Positions 35,399 through 47,600 of a stretch of DNA of 64,000 nucleotides are shown here, one piece after another. The notes under the pieces were generated by a model. That model made no database searches. It was given only the letters and a program-made list of their open reading frames with translations, and was not told the origin of the DNA. Both the position numbers and the translations under genes were made by a program. Positions within the stretch are counted from its first letter, which is position 1. Each line of letters begins with the position of its first letter. The stretch is from Xenorhabdus ehlersii (GTDB lineage: Bacteria > Pseudomonadota > Gammaproteobacteria > Enterobacterales > Enterobacteriaceae): NCBI RefSeq assembly GCF_003610465.1, contig NZ_RAQI01000002.1, positions 620,001 through 684,000 of the forward strand, written 5' to 3'.

Positions 35399-36837
35399 AT
35401 CTCACTCTTTTGCCTACTGATTTAAAATTCACGGACAAAGGTACGGATAAAAGTCAGCCGACTTTAAATAATACCGTGATCGGTAACCATTCTTCTCAAT
35501 TTGGGCAACTTCTCAATGCAGAAACAACCTCTATGCGGAAGCCCACTACTCAAGTGGATAAAAATAGTCTGAAAGAGGAAAAATCCACCTCTGATAAAAC
35601 AGCAGAAAGCAGCTGGCCGCAATTGGCAGCAGTGCCAGATAACAGCATGGTCAAGGATAAATCATCGGTAGAAACAGCACCGCAAGAAAACAGTGCCGAA
35701 TTTGCTGTATTAAAAGATGAAGATCTCTTATCAGCCGAAACATTAAGTGCGACGATACCAATCCAGCTTGCTGAGCTGCTGACTCCTCATACAAATTCCG
35801 CTGTTCTTACTGAAAACTCACAGGGTTTGATGGGCAATGAATTGTTAGAAAATAAATTGCTGGAAAATTCTTCACCAGAAGATGCATTGCCGGAAACTGC
35901 CTGGCTGGATAGCGAAAACAGCCCTGCTAATACACTGTTGGTCAGCAACGCCAAAGATAGCAGATTAACTGACAACAATTTTGTTGAACTGTCTAAAGCG
36001 GGTGAACAAGGTGAAGACATTCAACTTTCGGCTAAACAGGTGGCGCTCCCTCTGAACAATAAGACAGAGAGTTCTGTCAGCCTTCAATCTGAATTGGCAC
36101 CGCTCGCCGGACAACTCAAACTGGCTACCAATAACCTTGCCACCAATAATAAGGTTGAATCTGGCAAGGCTCTTCTCAAAGAGACAATCTCAGGCAATAG
36201 CAAAGATCCAAATCTGCTCCAGATGGCAATTCAGGCAACGCCTGCATTGCCATCTTCGACGGCAGAAACAGCTTCTATTGACTCACCTACGGTATTGGCA
36301 ACCCCTTCCCTGCTTTCAACCGGACAGCAGTTTCAGCTTAACAGTACCACTACACCTTTATTAAAGGCTCATCTTGGCAGCGAAGAGTGGCAGCAACAGC
36401 TCAATCAACATGTGCTGTTCTTTAACCGTAACGGTCTACAACAGGCAGAACTTCGCTTACATCCTCAAGAACTGGGAGCATTGCACATCCGCATGAGTGT
36501 TGAAGACAATCAGGCACAATTGCATTTTGTTTCTGCCCATCAGAATGTTCGTGCGGCTCTGGAAGCGGCATTACCCGGGTTACGCCATGCATTGGCTGAA
36601 AACGGCATTCAATTGGCACAAAGCAGTGTCAATAGTGATGCCCAAGGCAACAGTCAACAAAAGTATTTTGCTGATAACCATGCCAATAACCCGAACAGCA
36701 ATTCTGATTCCCATGCTGAAACGCAAGAGTCTGGTTTAGTGGCTGCAACCGGGATCACAACCCCCTCTGTATCAGCCATCAGGGTGACACCTCAACAACT
36801 CACCTCGGCCAGAGGAGGTATTGATATTTTTGCCTAA
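35395..36837 (+). CDS. fliK: flagellar hook-length control protein FliK
   Basis: 480 residues (E. coli 375), with the extra length in a low-complexity N-terminal ruler region rich in Ser, Glu, Asn and Leu (LLENKLLENSSPEDALPETA). The conserved C-terminal domain is clear: EEWQQQLNQHVLFFNRNGLQ, AELRLHPQELGALHIRMSVE, then ALEAALPGLRHALAENGIQL. It measures the hook and makes FlhB switch export specificity. The longer ruler may give a longer hook, an inference only. Confidence 0.92.
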   Translation: MNLTLLPTDLKFTDKGTDKSQPTLNNTVIGNHSSQFGQLLNAETTSMRKPTTQVDKNSLKEEKSTSDKTAESSWPQLAAVPDNSMVKDKSSVETAPQENSAEFAVLKDEDLLSAETLSATIPIQLAELLTPHTNSAVLTENSQGLMGNELLENKLLENSSPEDALPETAWLDSENSPANTLLVSNAKDSRLTDNNFVELSKAGEQGEDIQLSAKQVALPLNNKTESSVSLQSELAPLAGQLKLATNNLATNNKVESGKALLKETISGNSKDPNLLQMAIQATPALPSSTAETASIDSPTVLATPSLLSTGQQFQLNSTTTPLLKAHLGSEEWQQQLNQHVLFFNRNGLQQAELRLHPQELGALHIRMSVEDNQAQLHFVSAHQNVRAALEAALPGLRHALAENGIQLAQSSVNSDAQGNSQQKYFADNHANNPNSNSDSHAETQESGLVAATGITTPSVSAIRVTPQQLTSARGGIDIFA

Positions 36838-37052
36838 TTACCACCTAAACATTAGCCTAATTTCGTGGGACGTCGGAATAAAACGAAAACAGGTCGATAA
36901 CAAACGTGTGAGTTAATGGTTTTTTCCCCGTTTGTTCCAGCCATTGCCGAAACAAAGACGCGGGATAATTGATCTCGATTTTGATGGATAAGGGCTTCGC
37001 CACGGAATGCGCGGAGACTTATTCGCAACAGAAAACAGGAATTTATCTGTCC

Positions 37053-37529
37053 ATGTCTGATTATAGCTACGAGCATAAACGCACAAATCCAATTTGGATG
37101 ATACTGTTAGTACTGATTGCTGTTCTTGGTGTTGCCATCGGAGGGTATAGCTGGTGGGTAATGAATCAGTCAGCCAATAACAGTACAGAAAAAACCAAAG
37201 CCATTGATGCCCCCGTATTTATGACCTTGGAGCCTTTTACCGTCAATTTGATCGACAACGAAGAGCATTTCGATCGTGTTCTCTACGTTGGCATCACATT
37301 GCGTCTGACTGACGAGAAAACCCGTCAGCGCTTCCATGAATATCTGCCAGAAGTTCGTAGCCGCATGTTGCTGTTATTATCTCGTCAGGAAGCCACCGAT
37401 CTGGCAAAAGATGATGGCAAGAAGCATTTGGTGACAGATATCAAACAGATACTACACCCGACACTAATACCCGGTGAACCCGATCAAGAAGTCACCGATG
37501 TGTTATTCACCACGTTTATTCTGCGATAA
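37053..37529 (+). CDS. fliL: flagellar basal-body protein FliL
   Basis: 158 residues from ATG 37053; the frame extends upstream to 36969, but homology starts at MSDYSYEH. One membrane segment (WMILLVLIAVLGVAIGGYSW) is followed by the periplasmic domain (FMTLEPFTVNLID, YVGITLRLTDEKTRQRFHEY, LPEVRSRMLLLLSRQEATDL). FliL forms a ring around stators and raises torque. A 215-bp gap separates it from fliK, so a separate promoter is possible. Confidence 0.93.
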   Translation: MSDYSYEHKRTNPIWMILLVLIAVLGVAIGGYSWWVMNQSANNSTEKTKAIDAPVFMTLEPFTVNLIDNEEHFDRVLYVGITLRLTDEKTRQRFHEYLPEVRSRMLLLLSRQEATDLAKDDGKKHLVTDIKQILHPTLIPGEPDQEVTDVLFTTFILR

Positions 37530-37534
37530 TCACA

Positions 37535-38542
37535 ATGAGTGACAATATTCTTTCACAAGCAGAGATCGACGCTCTGCTCAATGGTGACAGTGCCTCTGCT
37601 GATGACGTAGAACAAACTGCGTCCCGAGAAAATGAGGTTCGCCCTTACGATCCCAATACACAACGCCGTGTTGTACGCGAACGTTTGCAGTCACTGGAAA
37701 TCATCAATGAACGTTTTGCCCGCCAATTCAGAATGGGGCTGTTTAACATGCTACGCCGTAGCCCGGATATTACGGTCGGCGCTATCAAGGTTCAGCCTTA
37801 CCACGAATTTGCCCGCAATCTGGCCGTGCCAACCAACCTCAATCTGGTTCACCTGAAACCATTGAGGGGAACGGCGCTATTCGCTTTTGAACCCAGCTTA
37901 GTTTATATCGCCGTTGATAACTTGTTTGGGGGTGATGGCCGTTTTCCAACCAAAGTGGAAGGTCGTGAATTTACCTATACCGAACAGCGGATCATTAATC
38001 GGATGCTGAAACTGGCACTGGATGCCTATCGTGATGCATGGGATTCCATCTTTAAACTTGAAGTGGAATACGTGCGTTCCGAAACGCAGGTGAAATTCAC
38101 CAATATCACCACTTCACCGAATGACATCGTGGTGACTACACCGTTTCAAGTAGAAATCGGTGCATTGACCGGGGAATTCAATATTTGTATTCCATTCGCC
38201 ATGATCGAGCCTCTGCGCGAGCGCCTGACCAATCCCCCAGTGGAAAATATACGTCAGGAAGAGAGCCAGTGGCGTGAAAGTTTAGTGAAGCAAGTTCAAC
38301 ATTCAGAATTAGAACTGGTGGCCAACTTTGTTGATATCCCTTTACGGCTGTCAAAGATCCTTGAATTGAAAAAAGGCGATGTCTTACCGATTGAAAGACC
38401 CGAACGTTTAATCGTTCACGTTGATGGTGTGCCTGTGCTCACCAGTCAATATGGAACACTAAACGGGCAATATGCCCTGCGTGTTGAACACCTGATTAAC
38501 CCTGTTTTAACTGCTCTGGATGAGGAAAAGCCCAATGAGTGA
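37535..38542 (+). CDS. fliM: flagellar motor switch protein FliM
   Basis: 335 residues. The N-terminal LSQAEIDALLNG binds phospho-CheY. The middle (GTALFAFEPSLVYIAVDNLF-GGDGRF) contacts FliG, and the C-terminal SpoA domain (LKKGDVLPIERPERLIVHVD) pairs with FliN. The gene starts five bases after fliL and overlaps fliN. Confidence 0.97.
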   Translation: MSDNILSQAEIDALLNGDSASADDVEQTASRENEVRPYDPNTQRRVVRERLQSLEIINERFARQFRMGLFNMLRRSPDITVGAIKVQPYHEFARNLAVPTNLNLVHLKPLRGTALFAFEPSLVYIAVDNLFGGDGRFPTKVEGREFTYTEQRIINRMLKLALDAYRDAWDSIFKLEVEYVRSETQVKFTNITTSPNDIVVTTPFQVEIGALTGEFNICIPFAMIEPLRERLTNPPVENIRQEESQWRESLVKQVQHSELELVANFVDIPLRLSKILELKKGDVLPIERPERLIVHVDGVPVLTSQYGTLNGQYALRVEHLINPVLTALDEEKPNE

Positions 38543-38942
38543 TGCTAAACAACCTACAGATACCAGCTCGACTGAAGATATGTGGGCAGAAGCGCTGGAA
38601 CAACAGGCCGCACAGCAAACCTCTGACGGCGGCGCGTCAATATTTGAGAATCTGGAAGCGCAGGATGCGTTGGCCCAGCTTTCCGATATTGATTTGATCA
38701 TGGATATTCCTGTCAAGCTTTCTGTCGAGCTAGGCCGTACTAAAATGACCATCAAACAACTGTTGAGACTGTCACAAGGCTCAGTCGTTCCCCTTGATGG
38801 TCTGGCGGGAGAACCATTGGATATTCTGATTAATGGTTATTTGATCGCGCAGGGAGAAGTGGTTGTCGTATCCGATAAATACGGTATCCGTATCACAGAT
38901 ATCATCACTCCTTCTGAGCGTATGCGTCGCTTGAGTCGTTAA
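38535..38942 (+). CDS. fliN: flagellar motor switch protein FliN
   Basis: 135 residues from the ATG eight bases inside the fliM end. The acidic N-terminus is followed by the SpoA domain (MDIPVKLSVELGRTKMTIKQ, LLRLSQGSVVPLDGLAGEPL, then VVSDKYGIRITDIITPSERM-RRL). Part of the C ring and the docking site for FliH. Confidence 0.97.
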   Translation: MSDAKQPTDTSSTEDMWAEALEQQAAQQTSDGGASIFENLEAQDALAQLSDIDLIMDIPVKLSVELGRTKMTIKQLLRLSQGSVVPLDGLAGEPLDILINGYLIAQGEVVVVSDKYGIRITDIITPSERMRRLSR

Positions 38943-38944
38943 CT

Positions 38945-39442
38945 ATGATGGCGAACCAGCCTTTCGTTCATACCTCTTTTCAACAGGATGCAGCACTTGA
39001 TGCTGCACCTGTTAACACGGCCGCCAGCCATGCCCATGTGAATATGATCAAACAGACAGGCAATAGTGATCCCCTGCCAGCCAGTCAAACGCTGATGCAA
39101 GTCAGCAGTGCCCTGGGCGGTGTTTTATTGCTGATTTTCTTCATAACATGGCTAGTTCGCCGTTTGGGTTTTTCCCCGGCTAAAAGCAAAAATCATCGTT
39201 TGCTAAACGTTAAGGCAAGCTGTTCCCTTGGGCCGAAAGAACGGGTTGTTGTGGTAGAAGTCGAGGATAACTGGCTAGTTTTAGGAGTCACATCCCACCA
39301 GATCAATATGCTGCATCAAATGCCTGCCCCCCCTGACAACGTGGACAAGGAGACCGCGCTCAAGTCGCTGCCATTTGGTCAGATGCTAAAAAATACACTC
39401 CAGCGAAACAGCAAAAATGACAAGGACGATGATGAAAAATAG
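38945..39442 (+). CDS. fliO: flagellar biosynthesis protein FliO
   Basis: 165 residues, longer than E. coli FliO (121) because of its N-terminal extension. One membrane segment ([22 protein letters not shown]) is followed by a small cytosolic domain ([32 protein letters not shown]). It assists assembly of the FliP ring. Its end overlaps the fliP start. Confidence 0.9.
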   Translation: MMANQPFVHTSFQQDAALDAAPVNTAASHAHVNMIKQTGNSDPLPASQTLMQVSSALGGVLLLIFFITWLVRRLGFSPAKSKNHRLLNVKASCSLGPKERVVVVEVEDNWLVLGVTSHQINMLHQMPAPPDNVDKETALKSLPFGQMLKNTLQRNSKNDKDDDEK

Positions 39443-40226
39443 CGTTTTTTTTATGACAGGCAAAAAATTTGTCTCGCGGCTTTATCCAATGCGTTTGACG
39501 GCTCTGTTTATGGCGCTCCTGCTGCCACTGTTCCCCATGAACGCGGCAGCCGAGTTTCCTGGTATCATCAGCCAGCCCTTAGCCAATGGCGGACAAAGTT
39601 GGTCATTGCCAGTCCAAACCCTGATTTTCATCACGGCACTGGGGTTCATCCCTGCTGCTCTGCTAATGATGACCAGTTTTACCCGCATCATCATTGTACT
39701 TGGTTTGCTGCGCAATGCGCTGGGAACGCCTTCTGCCCCGCCTAATCAGGTTATGTTGGGTTTGGCGTTGTTTATGACTTTTTTCATTATGGCGCCAGTA
39801 TTTGACAAAGTTTACCAAAACGCTTACCTACCCTACAGTGAGGATAAAATCACACTGGAAGTCGCACTGGATCAGGGAGCCAAACCTTTACGCCAATTTA
39901 TGTTACGTCAGACACGGGAAAATGATCTGGCACTGTTTGCCCGTCTTGCCGATCAGGGCGCATTTGAAACGGCGGATGCTGTTCCAATGCGCGTGCTCGT
40001 TCCCGCGTTTATTACCAGTGAATTGAAAACCGCATTCCAAATTGGCTTTACCCTCTTCATTCCGTTCTTGATCATCGATCTGGTTGTTGCCAGTGTCTTG
40101 ATGGCGTTGGGGATGATGATGGTTCCACCAGCTACTATCTCACTGCCGTTCAAACTTATGCTGTTTGTTTTGGTAGATGGCTGGCAACTCTTGCTTGGTT
40201 CACTGGCACAGAGTTTTTATGTTTAA
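39432..40226 (+). CDS. fliP: flagellar export gate protein FliP
   Basis: About 264 residues. Three in-frame ATGs (39417, 39429, 39432) overlap the fliO end; AAGGA is five bases before the one at 39432. A cleaved signal peptide ([19 protein letters not shown]) is followed by [33 protein letters not shown]. Later come [20 protein letters not shown] and [20 protein letters not shown], the known FliP membrane helices. FliP forms the pentameric core of the export gate with FliQ and FliR. Confidence 0.95.
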   Translation: MKNSVFFMTGKKFVSRLYPMRLTALFMALLLPLFPMNAAAEFPGIISQPLANGGQSWSLPVQTLIFITALGFIPAALLMMTSFTRIIIVLGLLRNALGTPSAPPNQVMLGLALFMTFFIMAPVFDKVYQNAYLPYSEDKITLEVALDQGAKPLRQFMLRQTRENDLALFARLADQGAFETADAVPMRVLVPAFITSELKTAFQIGFTLFIPFLIIDLVVASVLMALGMMMVPPATISLPFKLMLFVLVDGWQLLLGSLAQSFYV

Positions 40227-40292
40227 TCAATAGTGTTATGTCTAGCGTGAAATCTTATTGGAATAAAGAGCAAAAAGCGGTTTGAGAAAATT

Positions 40293-40562
40293 ATGACTCC
40301 AGAATCGGTAATGGCCCTCGGTGTTGAAGCAATGAAAGTGGCGTTAGCACTGGCTGCCCCCCCCCTTTTATCTGCCTTAATCAGTGGCTTGATCATCAGC
40401 TTATTACAGGCGGCAACTCAGGTAAACGAGATGACCTTATCGTTTATTCCGAAAATCCTGGCCGTCTTCGTGACTATCGTCACTGCCGGACCATGGATGC
40501 TAAATTTATTGCTGGATTACATGCGCACGCTGTTTAGCAGTATTCCGACTATTATCGGTTAA
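40293..40562 (+). CDS. fliQ: flagellar export gate protein FliQ
   Basis: 89 residues with two membrane helices (LALAAPPLLSALISGLIISL-LQAATQ and LAVFVTIVTAGPWMLNLLLD). MTPESVMALGVEAMKVALAL at the start is standard. It wraps around the FliP/FliR core. Confidence 0.95.
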   Translation: MTPESVMALGVEAMKVALALAAPPLLSALISGLIISLLQAATQVNEMTLSFIPKILAVFVTIVTAGPWMLNLLLDYMRTLFSSIPTIIG

Positions 40563-40564
40563 TT

Positions 40565-41347
40565 ATGATCCCGTTTGATAGCGAAACACTTTCCCGCCTC
40601 GTCAGCGATTTTTTCTGGCCATTGGTGCGTCTGTTGGCCTTGTTCAGCACAGCCCCCATTTTCAGTGAAAAGCAGATACCGATAAAAGTTAAAATTAGTC
40701 TGGCCTTAGCGATCACCGCTTTACTCGTTCCAACTCTCCCCTCCCCGCAAATTCCGATTTTTTCTGTTGCCGGAATTTGGGTCTTGATACAACAAATATT
40801 GATTGGTATGGCCTTGGGACTGACCATGCAAATCGCCTTTGCCGTAGTGCGGCATGCAGGTGAAGTACTCGGCTTACAAATGGGACTTTCATTCGCCACA
40901 TTTTTTGATCCTACTGGTGGCCCGAATATGCCTATCTTAGCCCGCATCCTCAATATGATGATGATGTTGCTGTTCCTGGCTCTTGATGGACATTTATGGC
41001 TATTATCAATTCTGGCAGATACGTTTTATTCCATTCCCGTTCAATCAGCCCAATTGAATCCAAAGGGTTTTCTGTTGCTATCCCAAAGTGCCAGTCTAAT
41101 TTTTATCAATGGCATGATGCTGGCAATGCCAATGATTACCCTACTTTTGGTTTTGAACTTCTCCCTGGGCATGTTAAACCGCATGACACCACAACTTTCT
41201 GTATTTGTGGTCGGTTTTCCGTTGACTCTGACTGTAGGGATTTTCACGCTTTCCCTGTTATTTCCAACATTGGTGCCATTCACTGAGCGGTTATTTGGAG
41301 AAATGTTTGACCATTTGGCGATAATCATTCATGAACTGGTACTGTAG
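40565..41347 (+). CDS. fliR: flagellar export gate protein FliR
   Basis: 260 residues, six hydrophobic segments. Family stretches are FFWPLVRLLALFSTAPIFSE, GLQMGLSFATFFDPTGGPNM and LNRMTPQLSVFVVGFPLTLT. FliR completes the gate helix. It starts two bases after fliQ and is the last flagellar gene here; flhB and flhA are not in the window. Confidence 0.95.
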   Translation: MIPFDSETLSRLVSDFFWPLVRLLALFSTAPIFSEKQIPIKVKISLALAITALLVPTLPSPQIPIFSVAGIWVLIQQILIGMALGLTMQIAFAVVRHAGEVLGLQMGLSFATFFDPTGGPNMPILARILNMMMMLLFLALDGHLWLLSILADTFYSIPVQSAQLNPKGFLLLSQSASLIFINGMMLAMPMITLLLVLNFSLGMLNRMTPQLSVFVVGFPLTLTVGIFTLSLLFPTLVPFTERLFGEMFDHLAIIIHELVL

Positions 41348-41654
41348 CTGTTATTTTTCTGATCAACCCGCCAATCTGGCGGGATAACTTCCATCTTGTC
41401 CTGATATTCCTCTTCAACCATCCACCATAGTACCCGCATCTAAAATTAACACTTTTACAACAAAAAATATCGACATAGAGTATTTATTTTAGTTAATTTA
41501 ATTTTGTAATGTTACTATCAAGTATGTATTTAGCATAAAAATTCGACAAATAACCTATAGCTAGTTCATTTTCACGAAAAAACAGTTATCGGCAGTATTT
41601 ATTTTATTTTCAGATGGACGCAACAAATTAAAACCAAATAATTACAAAGGAGAA
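41348..41654. other. gap between fliR and the NRPS, with a hairpin
   Basis: CCCGCCA-ATC-TGGCGGG (41367-41383) lies 20 bp after fliR and could end the flagellar operon, though no T-run follows. The next 270 bp are A+T-rich and must hold the NRPS promoter; no clear consensus found. Confidence 0.55.
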
Positions 41655-44600
41655 ATGAAAATGTTACATAACAACTCTTCACAAACTTCCTCAGTAATTT
41701 GTAATAACAACTCTCTCTCTTCTCCTACCTATCCTCTTAGTTCTCCCCAGCAAGCCATCTGGTTTGATCAGGCTATTCATCCCCATTCTTCTAACTACAA
41801 CCTCAGCATTTTTATCTGCATTGAAGGAGAATTGAAGGAAACATTATTTGCCCGTGCCTTTGAATCTGTTGTTGATTGTCATGACACTCTGCGTTTGCAG
41901 TTTATCAACACCCACGCTTTACCCAGCCAAAAAGTTGTTCACTCTCTCCCTATCACCCTGGATATACAAGATTTTTCATCCCGTCCAGATGCTGAAACCA
42001 GAGTAAAACAATACATGGATGCCGAGTTCATGCGCCCATTTCACCTGAGTGAGACCCTGTGGCGCACCACATTATTGCGAGTCAGCAATACCTGTCGGTA
42101 CTGGCAATTTTGCTGTCATCATTTGGTCATTGATGGCACAGGGATGTTCCTACTCATCAACAAGGTTATTGATGCCTATAACCGCCTGATGAAAGGAGAA
42201 ACCCTGAACAACTCCGCTCACTCTTATCTGGATTTTATTACGGATAACCTCAATTATCTTGCTTCCGAACACTACTCACACGACAGGCAATTTTGGTTGA
42301 AACGCTATGAAAACCTGCCTCCTCCCTTGCTCCAGCCTGTCAATGGCAATAACACGACAAACCATAAACAAACCAAACCCGCTGCTCCTCAGCCTGTCAT
42401 TTGGTCAATCGATCAGGCTCTTTTTAAACGTATCGAGAAAGTGGCTGGCGGACAGGGATTACCCTTCCTGCATTTCATGTATGCCATCCTGACCTGCTAT
42501 TTCACCCGAACAACAGGTGTCAATGAAATTGTCATTGGTGTTCCCGTGCACAACCGCAAAAATACGCGACAAAAGTCCACGATGGGAATGTTCGCATCCG
42601 TGCTCCCTATTGGTATCACCCTTTCACCGGAAGATACGTTTCGTGATGTCATGCGCAAAGCCGCAACTGAAATGAGTCTTTGCCATGAGCATCAACATTT
42701 TCCCATCGCAGAACTCAACCGACAAATACACTCGCGGCAACAAAGCGGAAATGCGCGATTATTTGACGTGACTTTATCTCTCGAACCGTTTAAAGCCAAT
42801 TTGCATATGGAAGGAGAAAACGTCAACGTCAAACAGTTAGAGCTACATTCTGGTATTCCCTATCCTCTTTGTATCAGAATGAAGCAATACATAAATACCG
42901 CCTGTCCTGAAGATACTCATTCCCCGATTTCCATTGAATTCTATTTTTCTCCTGATTATCTGAGTATCACAGAAGTTATGGCGCTCCGCTCCCGTCTTGC
43001 TGTCCTGCTTGACGCCGCTCTCACTTCTCTGGAGATGCCCTCTCTTACGCAGACAAAAATAGTCAATCTGCCAATCCTGCCCGATATTGAACGCCAACAG
43101 GTATTGATGGATTTCAATACCACCCAAGCCGAGTTCCCGCAAGATACTCTGATTCATCAACTGTTCGAAGCACAAGTGCGGCGCACACCAGATGCCATTG
43201 CCGTGGTCTTTGAAGAGCAATCGCTGAGCTACGATGAATTGAACAAACGCGCCAACCGTCTGGCGTATCAACTGATTGCTCTCGGCGTGCGTCCTGATGA
43301 TCGGGTGGCAATTTGTATTGAGCGTAGTCTGGAAATGGTGGTCGGTTTATTAGCTATTCTCAAGGCCGGTGGCGCTTTCGTTCCCCTTGATCCGACTTAT
43401 CCAACCACGCGGCTGGCATATATGCTCAATGACTCAGCCCCCGTGGCGCTGGTTACTCAAACAACGATGACAAAAATAGGGAACCGTCACCTGCCAACCA
43501 TTCTGCTGGATATTCCAGACTATTCTGTTTTGAATGAAAAATCGGAAGAAAACCCAGAGATCCAAGCATTGGGGCTGACCTCCCGTCATCTGGCTTATGT
43601 TATCTATACTTCCGGCTCCACCGGACAGCCCAAAGGGGTCATGATAGAACATCGCAGTTTGTGTAACTTGATTACCACCCAGCAAGACATGCTAGCCATC
43701 ACTCCAAACAATCGGATCTTGCAATTTGCCTCAAACAGTTTCGATGCCTGTATTTGGGAATGCTGCATGGCGCTATTGGCAGGTGCTCGCCTTTACCTTG
43801 CCAGGCGGGAGAGCCTGCTGCCGGGAACAACCTTGTCTCACTATTTAGAGACTCACGCCATTACTCACACCCTCTTGTCCCCCACTGCTCTGGCAAGCAT
43901 GGACACACTTCCGGCAACCCTGCAAACCTTATTGGTGGGAGGGGAAGCATGTCCACCTACGCTGACCAAACGCTGGGCACAAGGACGGCAGATGATCAAT
44001 GCATATGGCCCGACAGAATCCACAGTGTGTGCTACTCTTTGCCGATGTGAAAGTCAGGAAGACAATGCCCCACCGATTGGCCGTCCCATCGCCAATACCC
44101 AGATCTATATCCTTGACATGCACGGTCAACCCGTCCCGCGAGGAGTCGTGGGAGAAATTCATATCGCTGGGGTCGGTGTTGCCCGCGGTTACCTGAACCG
44201 TCCCGAACTCACTGCCGAACGCTTCCTTGCCGATCCGTTTTCCCAGAATCCAAATGCTCGTATGTACAAAACCGGCGATCTGGGACGTTGGCTGCCCGAT
44301 GGCAACATTGAATATCTCGGCCGTAATGATTTCCAAATCAAACTGCGTGGTTTCCGCATTGAGCTAGGAGAGATCGAAGCAAGGCTACGGCAATGCCACG
44401 GCATACGTGAAGCCGTGGTACTGCCCTGTGAAAACAGTCCCGCATCAAAACAGCTGGTCGCCTACTTGCTACCGAAGACAGATACTGAACTGGAACCAAT
44501 GGCATTACGGCAACAACTCGCACAACACCTTGCAGAATACATGATACCCAGTGCCTTCGTAACACTCGACGCTTTCCCACTCACACCTAATGGCAAACTT

Positions 44601-47600
44601 GACCGTCAGGCTCTTCCCAAACCCGATCATACGGCAATCGTCACACGCAGTTACCAAGCCCCCAGAGGAGAAACAGAAACCATCCTGAGTCAAATTTGGC
44701 AAATGTTGCTCGGAGTGAAATATGTCAGCCGCTGCGATCACTTTTTCGAGCTTGGCGGGCACTCGCTGATAGCCGTTAGCCTGATCGAACAACTACGTGA
44801 ATTGGGCTGGTCTATTGACATTCAGGTTATATTCACTAAACCCGTATTGAAAGAGATGGCAAAAACGCTACTGTCGGTTCAAAAAAATACCGTTCAAGGA
44901 AATACAGAGCAAGAAAAGACAACGGTATTCACTGTACCGCCCAATCTCATCCCTGAAGGCTGTACTGCCATTACCCCAGATATGTTGACGCTAGTTTCCC
45001 TATCCCAACACGAGATTAATGCCATCGCCGCAACTCTTCCTGGTGGGGCAGCCAATATCCAAGATATCTACCCTCTCGCACCGCTACAGGAAGGTATTTT
45101 GTTCCATCATCTGTTGCAGAAACAGGGCGATACTTATCTGTTACGCAATTTACTTGCCTTCGACACCCGCGAACGGCTCGATACCTTTCTGGCAACCTTA
45201 CAACAGGTTATTAACCGTCACGATATTTTGCACACTTCAATCTGCTGGCAGGGATTGGCACAACCAGTGCAAGTCGTCTGGCGACAGGCATCTTTGACCG
45301 TTAATACATTCTTACCCAATGGCGAACAGGATATCTCCTCCCAATTACTGGCGCACACCAATCCCCACCAGTACCGTCTTGATGTGAGTCAGGCACCACT
45401 ATTCTCCGCTGACATAACCTATGACCCGCATCAGGATGAGTGGTTACTGGTTTTGTGCATCCATCATTTAATCTGTGATCATGTCACACTGGAACGTATC
45501 ATTGATGAAATTGATGCATTATTACCTGACCATACCAAGAATAGTTATCTTGACAACCGTCATACTGACAAATTACCCCCAACATTGCCTTATCGTAACT
45601 TTGTCGCTCAATCCCTGTATTTGCCGACTTCAGATCATGAAGCCTATTTCCGTCAGGTACTCTCTGATATCGATGCACCAACAGCGCCTTTCGGGATACT
45701 GGATATTCACAGTGAGGATAAGCAGATATCAGAGGCTAAACAGCCACTGGATGTGACATTGTCCAAGGCCATCCGCACACAAGCCCGACGTCAGGGGGTC
45801 AGTCCCAGTATATTGTTTCATGTTGCTTTAGCACTGGTGCTGGCAAAAACCAGTGGGCGCGACGATGTCGTCTTCGGTACGGTATTGCTGGGACGTATGC
45901 AGGGCAGTACCGGCATTGATCACGTTATGGGGCTGCTTATCAATACCCTGCCCATTCGGATCAGGCTTACAGATAATAGCGCACAGGCAACCGTTCAAGA
46001 GACCTACCTCAATTTGATGAAGTTGCTGGAACACGAACAAGCAACGCTGACGCTGGCTCAACATTGCAGTAACGTGATCCCTCCTTTGCCACTCTTTAAT
46101 ACACTACTCAATTATCGTCATAGCCAGGCGGATACCACTTTTGCTAAATGGGAAAGTGTGCGTCTGCTGATGCAAGAAGAGAGAGTCAATTATCCTATCG
46201 GTTTGTTTGTTGATGATTGGGGTGATGGGTTTAGTTTAGTTGCCCAAACCGTATCGGGCATCGATCCAATTCGTCTGATCGGCTATATGACTACTGCCCT
46301 GACGGGGCTGACCGAAGCGCTAGAAACCTCACCCCACCAGCCAATTTTGACTATTTCTATTTTACCCGTTGTGGAGCGCCAACAACTGCTGGTGGATTTC
46401 AATGCGCTCCAATCTTCTCAAGACGCTATATTCTCCCAAAATACAGCCACTGACCTCCCACAAGACACGTTTATTCACCAACTGTTTGAAAAGCAAGTAC
46501 AGCAAAACCCCGATGCAATTGCTGTCATCTTTGAAGAGCAATCGTTGAGTTATGTTGAATTGAACCGTCAAGCCAATTGCTTAGCGCATTATCTGATTAC
46601 CTTAGGTATCCGCCCTGATGATCGGGTGGCAATTTGTTCTGAACGCAGTCCGGCCATGATGGTGGGATTACTCGCTATCCTTAAGGCCGGCGGTGCCTAT
46701 GTCCCGCTTGATCCAGGCTATCCAGCCGAACGACTGGCTTATATACTTGAAGATGCAGCTCCCGTTGCCTTGCTCACCCAGACTTTATTCACCCAAACAA
46801 CGTTAATCAATCGACTGCCCAACGTACCCATTGTGGATCTCAATAATCTTGCATTCTTTACAGCAAACATGCCAATCAATAACCCAGATCCCAAAGTGCT
46901 TGGCCTAACCTCACGCCATCTGGCTTATGTGATTTATACCTCTGGTTCAACAGGCTTGCCCAAAGGGGTAATGAATGAACATCGTGGTGTCGTGAATGGT
47001 CTGCTTTGGTCACAAAAGGCTTATCAACTAACCCCGCAGGATCGGGTCTTACAGAAAACACCTTTTAGTTTTGATGTTTCCGTTTGGGAGCTATTCCCAC
47101 CCCTGATGTTTGGAGCACAATTAATTTTGGCTCGCCCCGATGGTCATAAAGATCCACACTATTTACTGTCTGAGATAGAAAAACGCCAGATTACTATTAT
47201 CTATTTCGTGCCTGCCATGCTACAGCAATTTGTCCACGCCATTCCTGCCGGATGTTGCCCTTCTTTACGCCATATTTTATGCAGTGGTGAAGAGTTTCCT
47301 TATGTCTTGCAGCAGAAATGTCTGTCCCATTTTGCGCACTGTCAGTTACATAACCTATATGGCCCAACTGAAGCTGCAATTCATGTCACCGCTTGGCAAT
47401 GCGTGCCTGACCGTTATATCGGACGAGTACCGATTGGGAAACCCATAGCCAATATTCAAATTTATCTGCTTGATAGTCACAAAAAACCCGTGCCAATCGG
47501 TGTTACAGGGGAGCTTTACATTGGCGGAATCGGGGTTGCCCGCGGTTATCTGAATCTTCCAGAACTAACCGCAGCACGCTTCCTTGCTGATCCTTTTTCT